Positions 61,895 through 64,000 of a stretch of 64,000 nt of DNA are shown here, one piece after another; position 1 is the first letter of the stretch, and each line of letters begins with the position of its first letter. The notes beneath the pieces are model-generated. The model was not told where the DNA came from. It searched no databases and saw nothing but the letters and a program-made list of their open reading frames with translations. The DNA comes from Arsukibacterium indicum. GTDB taxonomy: Bacteria; Pseudomonadota; Gammaproteobacteria; Enterobacterales; Alteromonadaceae. The stretch lies in NCBI RefSeq assembly GCF_019100565.1, contig NZ_JAHRID010000002.1, positions 248,001 to 312,000 on the forward strand, read 5' to 3'. Position numbers and translations under genes: made by a program.

Positions 61895-62974
61895 TTAACC
61901 ATGGGCTTTTAATAAGGCGCACAATGGCTGATTAATATAATAATTGCCGCGACCGATTTTCTGCTTCTCTAAAAAGCCATGTTCAACCAACAGCTCTAAG
62001 TATTTGGTCGCAGTGATGCGGCTGACCCCTAACTCATCGACCAAAAACTCAATTTTGGTATAGGGGTGATGAAACAAGTTATTCAGTAGCTCCTGCCGGT
62101 AAATTTTCGGCAGTTGCTCACGCAAGCGGTGTTTTACGCCTTGCATTAAGGCTTTCATATTGGTGATTAGGGTTATGGTATCTTGTGCCGTGGTGACAAT
62201 GCCATCAAGCATATACAGCAGCCAGGGTTCCCAGTTGCCTGTTTCGCGTACCTGCTGCAGCTGTGTGTAGTAATCTGCCTTGTGCATAATAATAAAGCGG
62301 CTTAAATACAACACCGGCAGGTTAAGCAGCCCTTTAGCCACCAGATACAAAATATTGATAATGCGGCCGGTGCGGCCATTACCATCATAAAACGGATGGA
62401 TGCTTTCAAATTGGTGATGGATGATGGCCATTTTTACCAGTGGATCGGCATCGCACAGGCTGTCGTCATTAATATACTGCACCAGGTTATCCATTAAGGC
62501 TGCTATGTCGTCAGCATGCTGTGGCGGCGTATAGACCACCTCGCCGGTGCGTGCGTTTTTAAGTGATGTGCCCGGCAAGCGGCGCAAGCCAGCTTGATTG
62601 TGCTCAAGCTGTTGCTGCACCGCCAAAATATCATCCAGCCGAATCAGTCCTGTGCGCCTGACAATGGCAAAGGCTTGTTTTAGCGCAAAAGCGTAATCTT
62701 GCACCTCTTTAGTGGCCGGATTGGTTAAGGACTCCTCAAACACATTGGCTTTGTAAAGTTCGTCGTGGGTGGTAACGATATTCTCCACTTCCGAGCTATC
62801 TTTCGCCTCTTGCAGTGCCAGGGTGTTGATTAAAATGGCTTCATTTGGAATGCTGGCAGCCACACCTTTTAACTCTGCCAGATAGCGATGTGCTTCGGCC
62901 GCTTTTTTAAGCACCTGTCGGGTTTCCCACTGGGCTATTTCTGCGAGTGGCAGTAGAGGCAGAGTATTATGCAT
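61895..62974 (-). CDS. Fic-family protein inside the type I R-M locus
   Basis: A 359-aa Fic protein. An N-terminal helical region holds the inhibitory motif SSEVEN (60-65), which fits (S/T)xxxE(G/N) of class II Fic proteins. The catalytic HPFYDGNGRTGR is intact at 193-204. The C-terminus (about 300-350) is a winged helix-turn-helix (KIEFLVDELGVSRITATKYLELLVEHG). Fic enzymes transfer AMP or a related group from a nucleotide to target proteins. The gene lies between hsdR and hsdM, as is known for some type I loci. The ribosome site is weak; upstream DNA is very AT-rich. Confidence 0.9.
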   Translation of the reverse strand: MHNTLPLLPLAEIAQWETRQVLKKAAEAHRYLAELKGVAASIPNEAILINTLALQEAKDSSEVENIVTTHDELYKANVFEESLTNPATKEVQDYAFALKQAFAIVRRTGLIRLDDILAVQQQLEHNQAGLRRLPGTSLKNARTGEVVYTPPQHADDIAALMDNLVQYINDDSLCDADPLVKMAIIHHQFESIHPFYDGNGRTGRIINILYLVAKGLLNLPVLYLSRFIIMHKADYYTQLQQVRETGNWEPWLLYMLDGIVTTAQDTITLITNMKALMQGVKHRLREQLPKIYRQELLNNLFHHPYTKIEFLVDELGVSRITATKYLELLVEHGFLEKQKIGRGNYYINQPLCALLKAHG

Positions 62975-63030
62975 AGAAAAAAACTTTTTTAAGTAATGAC
63001 TGGCTCAATATATATAAAAAAATAGAAAAT

Positions 63031-63058
63031 TTATACATGTAACGACTCATATGTATAA
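63031..63058. promoter_or_regulatory. operator-like inverted repeat upstream of fic
   Basis: TTATACAT (63031-63038) and ATGTATAA (63051-63058) are perfect inverted repeats with centres 20 bases apart, in the AT-rich 126-base gap between hsdR and fic, 57 bases before the fic ATG. The centre spacing of two helical turns suits a dimeric DNA-binding protein, possibly the Fic C-terminal HTH. Confidence 0.5.
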
Positions 63059-63100
63059 TAAGTGAAGAAATATATAGATGAGCATGCGACTTCCATGCTT

Positions 63101-64000
63101 CTATGCACTTTGTGTTGTCCAAATCGCATCACTTAACTCTGCCAGCACCGCGTCTAACTGATCATCCAGCACGGCATTAAGCCGCTTAGCACCACCATCG
63201 TTGGCAAAGCTGTTATTTACAAAATCGCGGTCAACCACCACTTCATGCACCAGCTGTTTGGCTAAGCGCTCTAACCACTTGCGCTGGTTGGGGTTAAAGT
63301 TGTGTTGCTGAAATAAACGCTGCATGGCCTGTGCTACACGCTGCTCAAACGGCAACAGTGGTTCACCCAGCGCAGCACGGCGTATATGGCCAATAATGCT
63401 GGCTGCGATGTCCTGATTGGTTTGGTTACGCACCGCGCTTTGCAGTTTGGCTTCAGAATAGCCTGCACCATCGAGTAATAACTTCACTTCTTTAAGCTGC
63501 TCGCGGGTAAGATCACGTGGTTTATTCACCACCACCGCCAGCGCTGCCGATTGGTTAAGCTGGGCTTTAATAAACTGGTTAAAGCTTTCTAAATAGTCTT
63601 CTGGCTTTTGGTATTTGCCATAGCTTTGCTCACGCACTAACAGCTCGTCATGGTGATCCGACAATACCGGTTGATACACTGAGCCGACCAGGCTGTTTAC
63701 TTCATTAAGCTGGTTTAGCAGCCCGCTGTGTTGCTGAATAAACTGCGCAGCCTGAGTGGGCCCCAGTTGGCGTAAATGCGTGTGCAGGCTTTTGGGCTCG
63801 ACACCCCACAAGTCTTGTAGTTCGGTAAGCTTTTGCTGCAGTGCCGGTTTGCTATCGGCCTTATTTTCGGCTTTGCGCAGCACGCGCATCACTTTTTGGC
63901 TTAGCTGGCTTAGCACCACATCAGCATGGCTTTCGCCTTGTTGTTCGCCAGGGCTGGCCAACGCCTGTTGCAGCTTGTCGGGTGTAGTAAGCTCGCCAAC
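63101..64000 (-). CDS. hsdR: type I restriction endonuclease subunit R, C-terminal part (partial)
   Basis: The frame stays open to the window edge, so only the last 300 codons or so of hsdR are present. The visible part is helical and matches the EcoEI-type HsdR C-terminal domain: LSQKVMRVLRKAENKADSKPALQQKLTELQDLWG, VNKPRDLTREQLKEVKLLLDGAGY and DRDFVNNSFANDGGAKRLNAVLDDQLDAVL. The nuclease and helicase domains lie outside the window. The internal TTG at 63961 is not the start. HsdR cuts unmethylated DNA after translocation. It is upstream of fic, hsdM and hsdS in the same direction. Confidence 0.85.
   Translation of the reverse strand, partial: VGELTTPDKLQQALASPGEQQGESHADVVLSQLSQKVMRVLRKAENKADSKPALQQKLTELQDLWGVEPKSLHTHLRQLGPTQAAQFIQQHSGLLNQLNEVNSLVGSVYQPVLSDHHDELLVREQSYGKYQKPEDYLESFNQFIKAQLNQSAALAVVVNKPRDLTREQLKEVKLLLDGAGYSEAKLQSAVRNQTNQDIAASIIGHIRRAALGEPLLPFEQRVAQAMQRLFQQHNFNPNQRKWLERLAKQLVHEVVVDRDFVNNSFANDGGAKRLNAVLDDQLDAVLAELSDAIWTTQSA

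Noticed and set aside
1-64000. Prophage, integrase, transposase, tRNA or rRNA genes
   Set aside because: No diagnostic motif or cloverleaf-like sequence was noticed in my reading. A tRNAscan or IS search could still find small ones.

Overview
This 64 kb window is chromosomal DNA of a gammaproteobacterium. The best fit is the Rheinheimera/Arsukibacterium/Alishewanella neighbourhood near Alteromonadales. That rests on gene content: a trpEGD(CF)BA operon with fused trpC-trpF, the divergent rluB-scpB-scpA-yciO-yciV block next to it, E. coli-like YciI, PaeA/YtfL, SlyD and DinF relatives, and moderate GC. I saw no rRNA, tRNA, CRISPR array, insertion sequence or phage gene.

Layout. 1-5.3 kb: a FadL-type porin, a DUF4136 lipoprotein, an RluF-like pseudouridine synthase, then a minus-strand operon of an ECF sigma factor, a probable membrane anti-sigma factor and a secreted DUF4097 repeat protein. 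5.4-14 kb: two MFS transporters, a MATE transporter, a DUF5610 protein, a PaeA-like CNNM/CBS protein and a TPR-GGDEF cyclase. 14-20.9 kb: an eight-gene Mrp/Mbh-type antiporter operon on the minus strand, order E-F-G-(A-Cterminal+B)-C-D-D'-D''. 21-29 kb: a GNAT-nitrilase fusion, propionate-CoA ligase, a sodium symporter, yciI-galE and a beta-propeller lipoprotein.

29.3-40.5 kb: rluB, scpB, scpA, yciO and yciV on the minus strand, a 59-codon small gene missed by length filters, and the trp operon on the plus strand. The trp operon is preceded by a leader peptide with three tandem Trp codons and a full attenuator. Its overlapping or abutting genes make all enzymes from chorismate to tryptophan.

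40.5-53.3 kb: housekeeping and envelope genes, including an orphan solute-binding protein, a SlyD-type PPIase, a PQQ sugar dehydrogenase, ferrochelatase, a second GGDEF cyclase, a HAD phosphatase, YebC, cytochrome b562, an M19 dipeptidase lipoprotein, DUF445, a SEL1 protein and a large secreted unknown. 53.4 kb holds an encapsulated-ferritin homologue with no encapsulin beside it.

53.7-64 kb, all minus strand, looks like a defence island. It holds hsdR (cut by the window end), a Fic protein with an operator-like dyad upstream, hsdM, hsdS, a truncated tandem hsdS 3' copy split off by a five-hairpin element, a SIR2-like protein, an Mrr-type endonuclease, two unknown proteins, a NERD/zinc-ribbon protein and a DUF429 protein. 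The SIR2-Mrr-98 aa-288 aa stretch is the best candidate here for an undescribed system. That is inference from neighbourhood and motifs, not a demonstrated function.
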